A stretch of DNA of 64,000 nt from Noviherbaspirillum sedimenti (GCF_003590835.1 NZ_QYUQ01000002.1:2170001-2234000), one strand, 5' to 3'. Positions 1-9,257 are shown, numbered from the stretch's first letter. Program-made: numbers and translations. Notes: a model not told the origin generated them from the sequence alone.

Positions 1-1
1 C

Positions 2-364
2 GCCGCCATCCATGCCTATAGCGGCGGCATCCCGCGTCGCATCAATACCCTGTGCGATCGCCTGTTCCTGATGGGCTACCTGGAAGAATTGCACGCCTTT
101 GGTGGCGACGAAGTGGCTTCAGTGATTGCCGATATCCAGCAGGAATTCGCATTGCCGGTCGATGTGGCGAAACAGCGCGAAGCGGAAAAAACCCAAGTCG
201 ACGGCGATGCGGAAAATCCTTTGCAGACGCAGGCTCTGCCAGTGCTGGAAAACATGAATGAGCGCCTGTCGAAAATGGAACGCTCGGTGGTATCCATCCT
301 GGATGCGGTCAAGAAAATCGTCTCCACGCCACGCCCGCGCAAACTTCCGGAAGAAGAGGCATGA
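2..364 (+). CDS. XrtA/PEP-CTERM-associated ATPase, C-terminal part
   Basis: Only the last 120 or so codons lie in the window; the frame is open from base 2. The first residues read AAIHAYSGGIPRRINTLCD, which matches the sensor/lid end of the ExeA/GspA-like AAA ATPases that accompany exosortase A loci (the TIGR03015-type family). After this comes a low-complexity acidic stretch and a short predicted helix (about 30 residues before the end) finishing in a Lys/Arg/Pro/Glu tail. An internal ATG at 71 is not a start, because the family motif continues upstream of it. The protein is presumed to be a cytoplasmic NTPase working with the polysaccharide export machinery. The next gene begins 6 bases after its stop, so it is probably in the same operon. 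Confidence 0.8.
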   Translation, partial: AAIHAYSGGIPRRINTLCDRLFLMGYLEELHAFGGDEVASVIADIQQEFALPVDVAKQREAEKTQVDGDAENPLQTQALPVLENMNERLSKMERSVVSILDAVKKIVSTPRPRKLPEEEA

Positions 365-370
365 GCTGAC

Positions 371-1216
371 ATGACGACCTTGATACGCAATGCAATGACA
401 GTGGATGTCGAGGATTATTTCCAGGTCTCGGCCTTCGCCCCGCACATTTCCCGCGACAGCTGGGACAAGCTCCCCTGCCGCGTCGAGCGCAATATCGAGC
501 GCATCCTGGCGCTGTTCGAGCGCGAAAATGTGAAGGCGACATTTTTTGCGCTGGGCTGGATCGCCGAGCGCTACCCGGCCATGATCAGGCGCATCGTCGC
601 CGGCGGCCATGAACTGGCCAGCCATGGCTATGGCCACCTGCGCGCATCCGACCAGAGCGAAGCCGAATTCCGCCAGGACGTCAGCAGCAGCAAGGCCCTG
701 CTGGAGGACATCGGTGGCCAGCAGGTGCTGGGCTACCGGGCGCCGAGCTTTTCCATCGGCAGCAACAATTTGTGGGCGCTGGATGTATTGCTCGAAGCCG
801 GTTACCGCTACAGCTCCAGCATCTACCCGATCCGCCATGACCACTACGGCATGCCGGACGCGCCACGCTTTTCCTTCTATCCGAACGGCCGCGACCGGTT
901 GCTGGAAGTGCCGATCACCACAGTGCGCATGTTCGAGCGGAACTTCCCCGCCGGCGGCGGCGGTTATTTCCGGTTTTTTCCCTATGCGCTGTCACGCTGG
1001 TTCCTGCAGAAGGTCAATCGCGACGACAGCAGCCCCGGCATCTTCTATTTCCATCCCTGGGAACTGGATCCGGACCAGCCGCGGCAGGCTGGCATCGGCA
1101 TGAAGACCCGCTTTCGCCATTACATCAACCTGCATCGCATGGAAGACCGCCTGCAAGCGCTGACCCGCGATTTCCGCTGGGACCGCATGGACAAGATTTT
1201 TCTCGAACAGAAATGA
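371..1216 (+). CDS. XrtA-associated polysaccharide deacetylase (NodB family)
   Basis: The 281-residue protein carries all recognisable NodB motifs: TVDVEDYF near residue 10 (motif 1 aspartates), ASHGYGH near residue 81 (the two metal-binding histidines), GYRAPSFS near 122 (motif 3) and FYFHPWELD near 230 (motif 5). There is no signal peptide, which suits the cytoplasmic or membrane-proximal deacetylases found in exosortase A loci (TIGR03006-type). It would remove N-acetyl groups from an exopolysaccharide precursor; the substrate is unknown. The start codon ATG at 371 gives the motif-1 spacing usual for the family. Its stop overlaps the next start (ATGA), implying translational coupling with the FemAB-like gene. 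Confidence 0.9.
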   Translation: MTTLIRNAMTVDVEDYFQVSAFAPHISRDSWDKLPCRVERNIERILALFERENVKATFFALGWIAERYPAMIRRIVAGGHELASHGYGHLRASDQSEAEFRQDVSSSKALLEDIGGQQVLGYRAPSFSIGSNNLWALDVLLEAGYRYSSSIYPIRHDHYGMPDAPRFSFYPNGRDRLLEVPITTVRMFERNFPAGGGGYFRFFPYALSRWFLQKVNRDDSSPGIFYFHPWELDPDQPRQAGIGMKTRFRHYINLHRMEDRLQALTRDFRWDRMDKIFLEQK

Positions 1217-2337
1217 ATACCGCCAACGCCGCCCGCACTCCAGTCCAGGCACCAGCCCCGGCCCCAGCCGCCGGACATGCCGACCACGCCATTCCGGACT
1301 GCATGGCGCATGCCGACCTGCAAGTGCGTTCCCTGCAGGATGCCGACGCCGCCCGCTGGGATGCTTTCGTGCAGCAATCTGCGGAAGCGACTTTCTTTCA
1401 CCGCGCCGGCTGGAAAAAGGTGATCGAGCGCGCGTTCGGCCACCGCACCCATTTCCTTTACGTCGAGTCTGACGGCGAAATCCTGGGCGTATTGCCGCTG
1501 GCCGAAATCAACAGCCGGCTGTTCGGACATTCCCTCGCGGCGCTGCCGTTTTGCGTCTATGGCGGCATCGCCGCAACCGACGCGGCCAGGCGCGTGCTCG
1601 ACGAAGCGGCGCAACAGCTGGCAGCACAGTTGCAAGTCGGCCATCTCGAATACCGGAACCTGCAGCCGCAACATGCCGACTGGGTCTCCAAACCGCTGTA
1701 CGTCACCTTCCGCAAGGAGATTGATCCGGACGAAGAAAAGAACATGCTGGCGATTCCGCGCAAGCAGCGCGCCATGGTGCGCAAGGGAATCAAGGCCGGC
1801 CTGCAAAGCGAAATCGATGCCGACATCGAACGCTTCTTCCACGCCTACTCGACCAGCGTGCACCGGCTCGGCACGCCGGTATTCTCGAAAAAATATTTCG
1901 CCATCCTCAAGGAAGTGTTCGCCGACGATTGCGAACTGCTGGTCATCACCAACGAAGGCCGCACGGTCTGCGCCGTCATGAGCTTTTACTTCCGCGATGA
2001 GGTCCTGCCCTACTATGGCGGCGGCACAGATGAAGCGCGCGCAGTCGCCGGCAACGATTTCATGTACTGGGAACTGATGCGCCGCGCCTGCGCCCGCAGC
2101 TACCGGATTTTCGACTTCGGCCGCAGCAAGCTGGGTACCGGCTCCTTTGACTTCAAGAAGAACTGGGGTTTCGAGCCGACACCGCTGCATTACGAGTATC
2201 AGTTGCATCAATCGAAGGCGGTACCGGACACCAATCCCCTCAATCCCAAGTATCAACTGTTCATCAAGATGTGGCAGCGCATGCCGCTGGCGTGGGCCAA
2301 CCGCATCGGCCCCTACATCGTCAGGAACCTGGGATAG
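1213..2337 (+). CDS. FemAB-like protein of the XrtA/PEP-CTERM system
   Basis: A 374-residue protein with the GNAT-like fold of FemAB peptidyl/aminoacyl transferases. The central SAxRHRLGTP-type region is seen here as STSVHRLGTPVFSKKYF near residue 212, and FDFGRSKLGTGSFDFKK lies near 302; both are hallmarks of the FemAB-related proteins of exosortase A loci (TIGR03019-type). FemAB relatives transfer amino acids from aminoacyl-tRNA in peptidoglycan bridges, but the acceptor in the XrtA setting is not known. The first 30 residues are Ala/Pro-rich and probably disordered. It overlaps the deacetylase by 4 bp and is followed 3 bp later by a glycosyltransferase, so it is mid-operon. Confidence 0.88.
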   Translation: MNTANAARTPVQAPAPAPAAGHADHAIPDCMAHADLQVRSLQDADAARWDAFVQQSAEATFFHRAGWKKVIERAFGHRTHFLYVESDGEILGVLPLAEINSRLFGHSLAALPFCVYGGIAATDAARRVLDEAAQQLAAQLQVGHLEYRNLQPQHADWVSKPLYVTFRKEIDPDEEKNMLAIPRKQRAMVRKGIKAGLQSEIDADIERFFHAYSTSVHRLGTPVFSKKYFAILKEVFADDCELLVITNEGRTVCAVMSFYFRDEVLPYYGGGTDEARAVAGNDFMYWELMRRACARSYRIFDFGRSKLGTGSFDFKKNWGFEPTPLHYEYQLHQSKAVPDTNPLNPKYQLFIKMWQRMPLAWANRIGPYIVRNLG

Positions 2338-2340
2338 GCC

Positions 2341-3627
2341 GTGGAACATCTACTCTTCCTTGCGCATCGCATCCCCTATCCGCCCAACAAGGGCGACAAG
2401 ATCCGCTCCTGGCATTTGCTGCGGCATCTGGCGCAGCGCTACCACGTCCATCTCGGCAGCTTCATCGACGATGCGGATGACTGGCAGTACGCCGACACGG
2501 TCAGGAAAATCTGCGCGGATACGCACTTCGCCAAGCTTGCGCCGCGCCGCGCGCGCCTGCGCAGCCTCGGCGGCCTGTTCGCCGGCCGGCCGCTGACGCT
2601 CGACTATTATCGCAACGCCGCCTTGCAATCCTGGGTGGATGAAGCCATGCGCCGCCATCAAATCGGCAAGGTCCTGGTGTTTTCCTCGGCGATGGCGCAA
2701 TTCGTCGCGCCGCCGCAAGGCGCATTACCCACATTGTCCGCCGTGCGCCGGGTGATCGATTTCGTCGACGTCGATTCCGACAAGTGGGCGCAATACGCCA
2801 CCAGCAAGCGCTGGCCGATGAAGTGGATTTATCAAAGGGAGGCCCGCACGCTGCTGGCCTACGAACGCAAGGTGGCGGCCGCCTTCGATGCCGCGCTGTT
2901 CGTCTCACCGGAAGAAGCGCAACTGTTCCGCGCCCTGGCGCCCGAGAGCGCGGAAAGAACCGGCCATTTCAGCAACGGCGTGGATGCCGAGTATTTTTCT
3001 CCCTTGCACGCGTTCGACAATCCCTACGGCGTGGATGAAAAGGCCATGGTGTTTACCGGCGCCATGGATTACTGGCCCAATATCGATGCGGTGCAGTGGT
3101 TCGCCCGTGAAGTCTTGCCGGCGGTGCGCGCGCAACGGCCGGACGCGGTTTTTTATATCGTCGGCAGCCGCCCGGCGCCGCAGGTCCAGGCGCTCGCCGC
3201 CCAGGCTGGCGTGCGCGTCACCGGCACGGTGCCGGATGTGCGTCCTTACCTGGCGCATGCGCACGCGGCCGTGGCACCGCTGCGCATTGCCCGTGGCATC
3301 CAGAACAAGGTGCTGGAAGCCATGGCCATGGCCAAACCTGTGGTGGTTTCAGCGCAAGCGCTGGAAGGCATTGCCGCCCGCCCGGGCGAAGACGTGCTGC
3401 TGGCAGAAGATGCCGCAAGCTTCACCGCCGCAGTCCTGCAACAGCTGGCGCAGCCGGATGCGGCGCTGGGCATGCGTGCCCGTGAAAACGTGCTGGCGAA
3501 TTACGCCTGGCCAGCCCACCTGGCCGCGGTCGATGCCCTGCTGGTCGCCAGTCCTGCCGCAATCGCGGCGCCACGCTCCCGCGCGCATGACACCCCCCAT
3601 TCCCTGCAAAGAAAGGCAGCCCGGTGA
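2341..3627 (+). CDS. XrtA-associated glycosyltransferase (GT4-like, TIGR03087 type)
   Basis: A GTG-started, 428-residue GT-B glycosyltransferase. The N-terminus (LFLAHRIPYPPNKGDKIRSW) is the typical opening of the first sugar transferase of exosortase A loci. The GT1/4 C-terminal Rossmann half shows VFTGAMDYWPN near residue 236 and the donor-binding segment RGIQNKVLEAMAMAKPVV near 317, where Glu-rich loops normally contact the nucleotide sugar. The C-terminal 25 residues are basic and low complexity. The donor and acceptor sugars cannot be told from sequence. It sits 3 bp after the FemAB gene and overlaps xrtA by GTGA, so translation is likely coupled. Confidence 0.9.
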   Translation: MEHLLFLAHRIPYPPNKGDKIRSWHLLRHLAQRYHVHLGSFIDDADDWQYADTVRKICADTHFAKLAPRRARLRSLGGLFAGRPLTLDYYRNAALQSWVDEAMRRHQIGKVLVFSSAMAQFVAPPQGALPTLSAVRRVIDFVDVDSDKWAQYATSKRWPMKWIYQREARTLLAYERKVAAAFDAALFVSPEEAQLFRALAPESAERTGHFSNGVDAEYFSPLHAFDNPYGVDEKAMVFTGAMDYWPNIDAVQWFAREVLPAVRAQRPDAVFYIVGSRPAPQVQALAAQAGVRVTGTVPDVRPYLAHAHAAVAPLRIARGIQNKVLEAMAMAKPVVVSAQALEGIAARPGEDVLLAEDAASFTAAVLQQLAQPDAALGMRARENVLANYAWPAHLAAVDALLVASPAAIAAPRSRAHDTPHSLQRKAAR

Positions 3628-5189
3628 TTTCGCAATCTGACGCCCGCTCCCGATTCTGGATCCTCTGTGCCGTGGGGGCAACGCTGCTGGCCCCGTTCAT
3701 CATCTACTTTGCCACGGCGCGTTCGATCGTCGCAATCTGGAACAGTTCGGAAACCTTCGCCCACGGCTATATCATCCTGCCGATCAGCCTGTGGCTGGTC
3801 TGGCGCGAGCGCGGCAAACTGGCGCGCCTGACGCCTGCCCCCTGGTGGCCGGCGCTGCTGCTACTGGCGGCCTGCGGCTTCGGCTGGCTGCTGGCTTACC
3901 TGGGCGATGTCCAGGTGCTCAGGCAATACGCCTTTGTGGCGATGATTCCTGCCGCCGCAGTGGCCGTGCTGGGCTGGCGGATTTCCTCGCGGCTGGCGTT
4001 TCCCCTGCTGTTTTTGCTGTTCGCCGTGCCTTTCGGCGATATCTTCATCGATCCCCTGATCAGACTGACGGCGGATTTCACCGTGGCAGCGGTCGAAGCA
4101 ACCGGCATCCCGATCCTGCGTCAGGGGAACAATTTCTCCCTGCCCTCCGGCGACTGGTCGGTAGTGGAAGCCTGCAGCGGCGTGCGCTACCTGATTTCCT
4201 CGGTCACGCTCGGCTGCCTGTACGCCTACCTCACATACCGCTCGTGGCAGCGGCGGCTGCTGTTCGTGCTGGTGTCGATCGTAGTGCCGATCGTCGCCAA
4301 TGGCGCGCGCGCCTTCATGATCGTCATGATCGGCCATTTCAGCGGCATGCAACTGGCCGTCGGCGTCGATCACCTGGTCTATGGCTGGCTGTTCTTCGGC
4401 CTGGTGATGTTCCTGATGTTCTGGATCGGCAGCTTCTGGCGCGAGGATGCGCCGCGCGCAAACAACCCGGCGCCCACGGATGCCTTGCTTCAAGAGACAA
4501 CGCCCCCGGACGTGCCTGCGTCACCCGCTGCTTCGACGGCAGGTGGGCGCATGGCTGCCGCTGCGATTGCCGCCATCGCCGCCATGGCGCTCTGGCCCGC
4601 CTATGGCTATTACCTGGAGCACTCCGGCGCCCCCCTGGCGCAAGCCGACCTGTCCGGCTTCCGGCCAGGCTGGCAAGCCGGCGCGCGGTTCACCGACTGG
4701 AAGCCGCACTTCCAGACGCCGAACGCTGAAATCAGCCGTTTTTTCCGCAAAAATGCGCAACAGGCCGGGCTGACGCTGCTGTATTACCGCAACCAGCATG
4801 ACGATTCCGAACTGATCAACTCGCAAAACCGCCTGGTGGTGGATGAAGACCCAAGCTGGCGCAGGATTTCCAGCCGCGGCCATCAGACAGCGCTGGCCGG
4901 GCAGCAGCTCGCCGTGCGCGAAACGCAACTGCAAGGCGCATCCGGCAAGCTGCTGGTGTGGCAGTGGTACTGGATCGATGGCGGTTTTCTCCTCAGCGAC
5001 TACACCGGCAAACTGCTGCAGGCCAAGCTCAAGCTGCTGCGCCAGCGCGACGATGGTGCCTCGCTGATGGCCTATGCACCGCTCACCGAGGATATCGAAC
5101 AGGCGCGCGCCACCCTGCGCGATTTTCTCGCCGAAAACCTGGCACCACTCGAAGCCATGCTGGCGGCCAACCGCCAGTCCTTGCCCTGA
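3624..5189 (+). CDS. xrtA: Exosortase A fused to an EpsI domain
   Basis: A 521-residue integral membrane protein. Residues 1-275 form the exosortase with about eight hydrophobic segments and the catalytic residues expected of the family: Cys184 in EACSGVRYL, Arg229 in ANGARAF and a His in GVDHLVYGW (about 250). The remainder (about 305-521) is a periplasmic EpsI-type domain tethered by one more membrane segment (residues 310-325). XrtA is proposed to cut PEP-CTERM tails and pass the proteins on to an exported polysaccharide or lipid carrier. One candidate substrate lies in this window at 28.2-29.1 kb, in broken form. Start is GTG overlapping the previous stop. The fused EpsI is common in betaproteobacteria, so it is not by itself unusual. 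Confidence 0.95.
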   Translation: MISQSDARSRFWILCAVGATLLAPFIIYFATARSIVAIWNSSETFAHGYIILPISLWLVWRERGKLARLTPAPWWPALLLLAACGFGWLLAYLGDVQVLRQYAFVAMIPAAAVAVLGWRISSRLAFPLLFLLFAVPFGDIFIDPLIRLTADFTVAAVEATGIPILRQGNNFSLPSGDWSVVEACSGVRYLISSVTLGCLYAYLTYRSWQRRLLFVLVSIVVPIVANGARAFMIVMIGHFSGMQLAVGVDHLVYGWLFFGLVMFLMFWIGSFWREDAPRANNPAPTDALLQETTPPDVPASPAASTAGGRMAAAAIAAIAAMALWPAYGYYLEHSGAPLAQADLSGFRPGWQAGARFTDWKPHFQTPNAEISRFFRKNAQQAGLTLLYYRNQHDDSELINSQNRLVVDEDPSWRRISSRGHQTALAGQQLAVRETQLQGASGKLLVWQWYWIDGGFLLSDYTGKLLQAKLKLLRQRDDGASLMAYAPLTEDIEQARATLRDFLAENLAPLEAMLAANRQSLP

Positions 5190-5203
5190 GACCGGGACAC
5201 GCG

Positions 5204-6394
5204 ATGCACGCAATCGATACCCGTCCGCTCATTGTTCACCTTGTCTATCGCCTGGATTTTGGCGGCCTGGAGACCCTGCTGGTCGAATGCGTCAACCGCC
5301 TGCCCGCCGAACGCTACCGGCATGCAGTGGTCTGCCTGACCGATTACTCGGCTTTCGCCAAAAAGATCCGTGTCCCCGACGTCGCCCTGTTCTCACTGCA
5401 CAAACCGGCCGGCCTGGGCCTGTCGACGCACCTGAAGCTCTGGCGCCTGCTGCGCCGCCTGAAGCCGGCCATCCTGCATACTTATAACCTGGCGGCGATC
5501 GAGTATGCCTTTACCGCGGCCATGGCCGGCGTGCCGATCCGCATCCACGCCGAACACGGCCGCGACGCCGCCGACCCGGAAGGCAAGAATCCGAAGCACA
5601 ATCTCCTGCGCAGGCTGCTGGTGCCCTTCATCGACCGCTACATTCCCGTGTCAGGCGATCTTGCGCACTGGCTGCAAACGGTAGTCGGCATACCGCCAGC
5701 GAAAGTGCAGCTGATTCATAACGGCGTCGATACCGGGCAATTCCATCCGGGGCCGGCCCGCCCGGCGGAAACACAGCAGATAGCGCCGACGCCGTTTGGC
5801 GACGACTGCTTCGTCATCGGCACGGTCGGCCGCATCCAGGATGTCAAGAACCACCTCGGCCTGGTCGATGCCTTTATCCATCTGCGGCAATTACTGCCGG
5901 ATGCCTCCGGCCTGCGGCTGGCCATTGTCGGTGACGGCCCCTTGCTGCCAAAATTGCGGGCAAAAGTTAACGTCGCAGGCCTGGCTGAAGTCGTCTGGCT
6001 GCCCGGGGCGCGCACCGACATCGCCGACATCATACGTGGCTTCGACCTGTTCGTCCTGCCGTCGCTGGCCGAAGGCACGCCGGTCACCGTGCTGGAAGCC
6101 ATGGCCTGCGGCCTGCCGGTGGTTGCCACGCGGGTAGGCGGCCTGCCGGAAGTGGTCGAGGAAAATATCAGCGGCTTGCTGGTGCCACCCGCCGATGCGC
6201 CCGCACTGGCGGCTGCCCTGCTTTCCTTTCATTCCAGGCCGGACCACGCCGGCGCGGCCGGTGCGGCCGGCCGCCTGCGTGTGGAGCGGCAATACAGCGT
6301 GCAGGCGATGCTGACCGCCTATGCCGGACTGTACGAGGCGCTGCTGGCCAATAAAACATCTTTCAGGGAACCCATCAGATCATGTGCGGAATAG
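5204..6394 (+). CDS. XrtA-associated glycosyltransferase (GT4-like, TIGR03088 type)
   Basis: A 396-residue GT-B glycosyltransferase. The reading frame is open further upstream, inside xrtA, but the ATG at 5204 gives MHAIDTRPLIVHLVYRLDFG, the usual start of this family, whose LDFGGLE segment lines the acceptor site. The C-terminal half has the GT4 landmarks VGTVGRIQDVKNH (near residue 205) and VLPSLAEGTPVTVLEAMAC (near 285), the latter being the EX7E nucleotide-sugar motif. It follows xrtA after 14 bp and overlaps the amidotransferase gene by 13 bp. Sugar specificity is unknown. Confidence 0.9.
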   Translation: MHAIDTRPLIVHLVYRLDFGGLETLLVECVNRLPAERYRHAVVCLTDYSAFAKKIRVPDVALFSLHKPAGLGLSTHLKLWRLLRRLKPAILHTYNLAAIEYAFTAAMAGVPIRIHAEHGRDAADPEGKNPKHNLLRRLLVPFIDRYIPVSGDLAHWLQTVVGIPPAKVQLIHNGVDTGQFHPGPARPAETQQIAPTPFGDDCFVIGTVGRIQDVKNHLGLVDAFIHLRQLLPDASGLRLAIVGDGPLLPKLRAKVNVAGLAEVVWLPGARTDIADIIRGFDLFVLPSLAEGTPVTVLEAMACGLPVVATRVGGLPEVVEENISGLLVPPADAPALAAALLSFHSRPDHAGAAGAAGRLRVERQYSVQAMLTAYAGLYEALLANKTSFREPIRSCAE

Positions 6395-8274
6395 TCGGCA
6401 TCTTCGACCCTCGCGGCGAACGGCAAATCGAGCGGCAAACGCTGCATGCGATGAACGAGCGCCAGCACCATCGCGGCCCCGACGAAGGCGGCCTGCATCT
6501 CGAAACCGGGGTCGGACTCGGCCACCGGCGGCTGTCCATCATCGACCTGTCCACCGGCCAGCAGCCGCTGTTCAACGAAGACGACAGCGTGGTCATCGTA
6601 TTCAACGGCGAAATCTACAACTTCCGCGAGTTGATGGCGGAGCTGGTCGGACTGGGCCATGTGTTCCGCACCCACAGCGATACCGAGGCGATCGTGCACG
6701 CCTGGGAACAATGGGGGCCGGCTTGCGTAGAGCGCCTGCGCGGCATGTTTGCCTTCGCCATCTGGGACCGCAATGCCAGGACCTTGTTCGTCGCGCGCGA
6801 CCGCCTGGGCATCAAACCGCTGTATTACGCGCAGTCGGCCGATGGCAGTTTCATCTTCGGGTCCGAATTGAAAGCGCTGTTGGCGTATCCCGGCATGCCG
6901 CGCGCAATCGACCCGTGCGCCGTCGAGGATTATTTCGCCTATGGCTATGTGCCGGAACCGCGCACGATCTACCAGGGCGCATTCAAGCTGCAGCCCGGAC
7001 ACACGCTGACGCTGCGCGTGGGCGAGGCGATGCCGCAACCGCAGCCATACTGGGACGTGCCGTTCCGCCCGCTCGGCCCGATCAGCGAGGCCGATGCCGC
7101 CAGCGAACTGAACGAACGCCTGCGCGAAGCGGTGCAATCGCACATGGTGGCCGAAGTGCCGCTGGGCGCATTCCTGTCCGGCGGCGTCGATTCCAGCGCC
7201 ATCGTCGCCGCCATGGCCAGTCTGACGAAAGAACCGGTCAACACCTGCTCGATCGCCTTCAACGACCCCGCCTACGATGAATCCGCATATGCGGCGCAAG
7301 TGGCGACGCAATACAAGACCCGCCACCACAGCGAAACGGTGGACAAGGACGATTACGCACTGCTCGACACCCTGGCAGAGCTTTACGACGAACCCTATGC
7401 CGACAGCTCGGCCATACCCACCTACCGCGTCTGCCAGCTGGCGCGCAAGCGCGTCACGGTGGCACTGTCGGGCGATGGTGGCGACGAGAATTTTGCCGGC
7501 TACCGGCGCCACCGACTGGCAATGGCGGAGCAGCGGGTGCGCTCGACCATGCCGCTGGCGTTGCGCAAGCCGCTGTTCGGCGTGCTCGGAAAAATCTATC
7601 CCAAGGCAGACCGGGTGCCACGCTTCCTGCGTGCCAAGACCACCTTCGAAGCGCTCAGCCGCGATCTGGTGGACGGCTATTTTCATGGCGTCTCGGTGAT
7701 GCCGGATCGACTGCGCGCGCGCCTGTTCAGCCCGGCATTTCGCCGTACGCTGCAAGGATATGACGCGATTGAAGTGATGCGCGGCCACGCCGGCGTCGCA
7801 CCCACCGATGATCCGCTGTCGCTGATCCAGTACCTCGACATGAAAACCTGGCTGCCCGGCGACATCCTGACCAAGGTGGACCGCGCCAGCATGGCGCACG
7901 CACTGGAAGTGCGAGTGCCCCTGCTCGACCACCAGCTGGTCGAATGGATCTCCGGCCTGCCCTCCTCGCTCAAGCTGCGCGGCCAGGAAGGCAAGTACAT
8001 TTTCAAGAAGGCGCTGGAGCCGCAGCTGTCGCAAGACATCCTGTACCGCGACAAGATGGGCTTTTCCATTCCGCTGGCCAGCTGGTTCCGCGGGCCGCTG
8101 CGGCAGCGCGTGCGCGAGGCCCTGCTGGGTCCGGCAATGGCCGACAGCGGCATCTTCGACATGGGATTCGTTACCGAGATGGTCGAGCAGCACCAGTCAG
8201 GGCGGCGCGATTACAGCGCGCCGATCTGGATGCTGCTGATGTTCGAAGCCTTCCTGCGCAAGGAAACGGCCTAA
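6382..8274 (+). CDS. XrtA-associated amidotransferase (asparagine-synthase-like)
   Basis: A 630-residue class II glutamine amidotransferase. Cys2 (MCGIVGIF) is the N-terminal nucleophile after Met removal, and HRGPDEGG, HRRLSII and FNGEIYN are the glutamine-binding motifs of the Ntn domain (residues 1-210). The synthetase half begins near 235 with the PP-loop FLSGGVDSSAI (about 265) and has LSGDGGDENFAGYRRH (about 365). Length and position fit the exosortase A amidotransferase (TIGR03108 type), presumed to amidate a sugar acid, possibly a uronate made from the UDP-glucuronate supplied by the two genes opposite. It ends tail to tail with the epimerase gene, sharing the four bases 8271-8274. 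Confidence 0.92.
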   Translation: MCGIVGIFDPRGERQIERQTLHAMNERQHHRGPDEGGLHLETGVGLGHRRLSIIDLSTGQQPLFNEDDSVVIVFNGEIYNFRELMAELVGLGHVFRTHSDTEAIVHAWEQWGPACVERLRGMFAFAIWDRNARTLFVARDRLGIKPLYYAQSADGSFIFGSELKALLAYPGMPRAIDPCAVEDYFAYGYVPEPRTIYQGAFKLQPGHTLTLRVGEAMPQPQPYWDVPFRPLGPISEADAASELNERLREAVQSHMVAEVPLGAFLSGGVDSSAIVAAMASLTKEPVNTCSIAFNDPAYDESAYAAQVATQYKTRHHSETVDKDDYALLDTLAELYDEPYADSSAIPTYRVCQLARKRVTVALSGDGGDENFAGYRRHRLAMAEQRVRSTMPLALRKPLFGVLGKIYPKADRVPRFLRAKTTFEALSRDLVDGYFHGVSVMPDRLRARLFSPAFRRTLQGYDAIEVMRGHAGVAPTDDPLSLIQYLDMKTWLPGDILTKVDRASMAHALEVRVPLLDHQLVEWISGLPSSLKLRGQEGKYIFKKALEPQLSQDILYRDKMGFSIPLASWFRGPLRQRVREALLGPAMADSGIFDMGFVTEMVEQHQSGRRDYSAPIWMLLMFEAFLRKETA

Positions 8275-9257
8275 TTCGCCCAGGTTCGGTACCAGGCGCC
8301 GAAGCGCTCCAACCCCTGTTCCAGCGGCGTGGCCGGCGCGAAGCCGACGTGCGCGCGCAAGGCGGCGGTGTCGGCATAGGTGGCCGGCACGTCGCCGGGC
8401 TGCATCGGCTGAAAATCGATCCGCGCCTCGACCCCCAGCACCTTTTCCAGGGTCCGGATGAATTCGAGCACGCGCACCGGCTGGTGGTTGCCGATATTGA
8501 AGACCGCGTGCGGCGCCGCGCCATTCTCTGCCACGGTCGGCTTGAACAGCAGCCGCACCACGCCCTCGACGATGTCGTCGATGTAGGTGAAGTCGCGCCG
8601 CAGCTCACCGCCGGCGAACACCGGAATCATCTCGCCCTTGAGCATCTTTTGCGTAAAGCTGAAATACGCCATGTCCGGCCGGCCCCAGGGGCCATACACG
8701 GTAAAGAAGCGCAAGCCGGTAGCCGGAAAACGGTACAGGTGGCTGTAGGAATACGCCATCAGCTCGTTGGATTTCTTGGTCGCCGCATACAGCGAGACCG
8801 GCTCGTCGGTACGGTCGCTCTCGCTGAAGGGCACCTTGGCATTGGCGCCATACACACTGCTGCTGCTGGCATACAGCAGATGCTCGACCTGGTGCTGGCG
8901 GCAAGCCTCCAGCATGTTGGCGAATCCCACCAGGTTCGACTGGATATAGGCCGCCGGATTCTGCAGCGAATAACGCACGCCGGCCTGCGCCGCCAGGTGC
9001 ACCACCAGCGCCGGCCGGTGCTGTGCGAACAGCTGCTCGACCTGCGCCGCGTCAGCCAGTTCGAGCGGCAGGCAAGGCACGCCCCGTGGCGCCAGCAACG
9101 CTGCCACCCGGTCGCGCTTGAGCTGCGGCGTGTAGTAGTCATTGAAATTGTCGCAACCGATGACCTGGTACCCCATGTCGGCCAGGCGGGCGGCGACGAA
9201 GGCGCCGATGAATCCGGCGGCGCCGGTCACCAGGATGGACTTGCCTGCGCTGCTCAC
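8271..9257 (-). CDS. NAD-dependent epimerase, UDP-glucuronate 4-epimerase-like
   Basis: A 328-residue extended SDR enzyme. It shows the NAD(P)-binding GAAGFIGAFVAARL near residue 11, YAATKKSNE (the YxxxK catalytic pair) and RFFTVYGPWGRPDMA, a sequence typical of the CapI/LpsL UDP-glucuronate epimerases. The frame is open for another 80 codons upstream, but those residues are a shadow of the dehydrogenase gene. The GTG at 9257 overlaps the dehydrogenase stop (GTGA) and places the Rossmann motif correctly. With the upstream gene it would turn UDP-glucose into UDP-glucuronate and then UDP-galacturonate. A different nucleotide sugar substrate cannot be excluded. Confidence 0.88.
   Translation of the reverse strand: MSSAGKSILVTGAAGFIGAFVAARLADMGYQVIGCDNFNDYYTPQLKRDRVAALLAPRGVPCLPLELADAAQVEQLFAQHRPALVVHLAAQAGVRYSLQNPAAYIQSNLVGFANMLEACRQHQVEHLLYASSSSVYGANAKVPFSESDRTDEPVSLYAATKKSNELMAYSYSHLYRFPATGLRFFTVYGPWGRPDMAYFSFTQKMLKGEMIPVFAGGELRRDFTYIDDIVEGVVRLLFKPTVAENGAAPHAVFNIGNHQPVRVLEFIRTLEKVLGVEARIDFQPMQPGDVPATYADTAALRAHVGFAPATPLEQGLERFGAWYRTWAN

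Noticed and set aside
119..844. Long minus-strand frames across the first XrtA genes
   Set aside because: They are shadows caused by high GC; the plus-strand frames carry the family motifs.
4958..5203. Upstream extension of the glycosyltransferase frame into xrtA
   Set aside because: The extension is Arg/Gln-rich and unlike the family; the ATG at 5204 gives the correct N-terminus.
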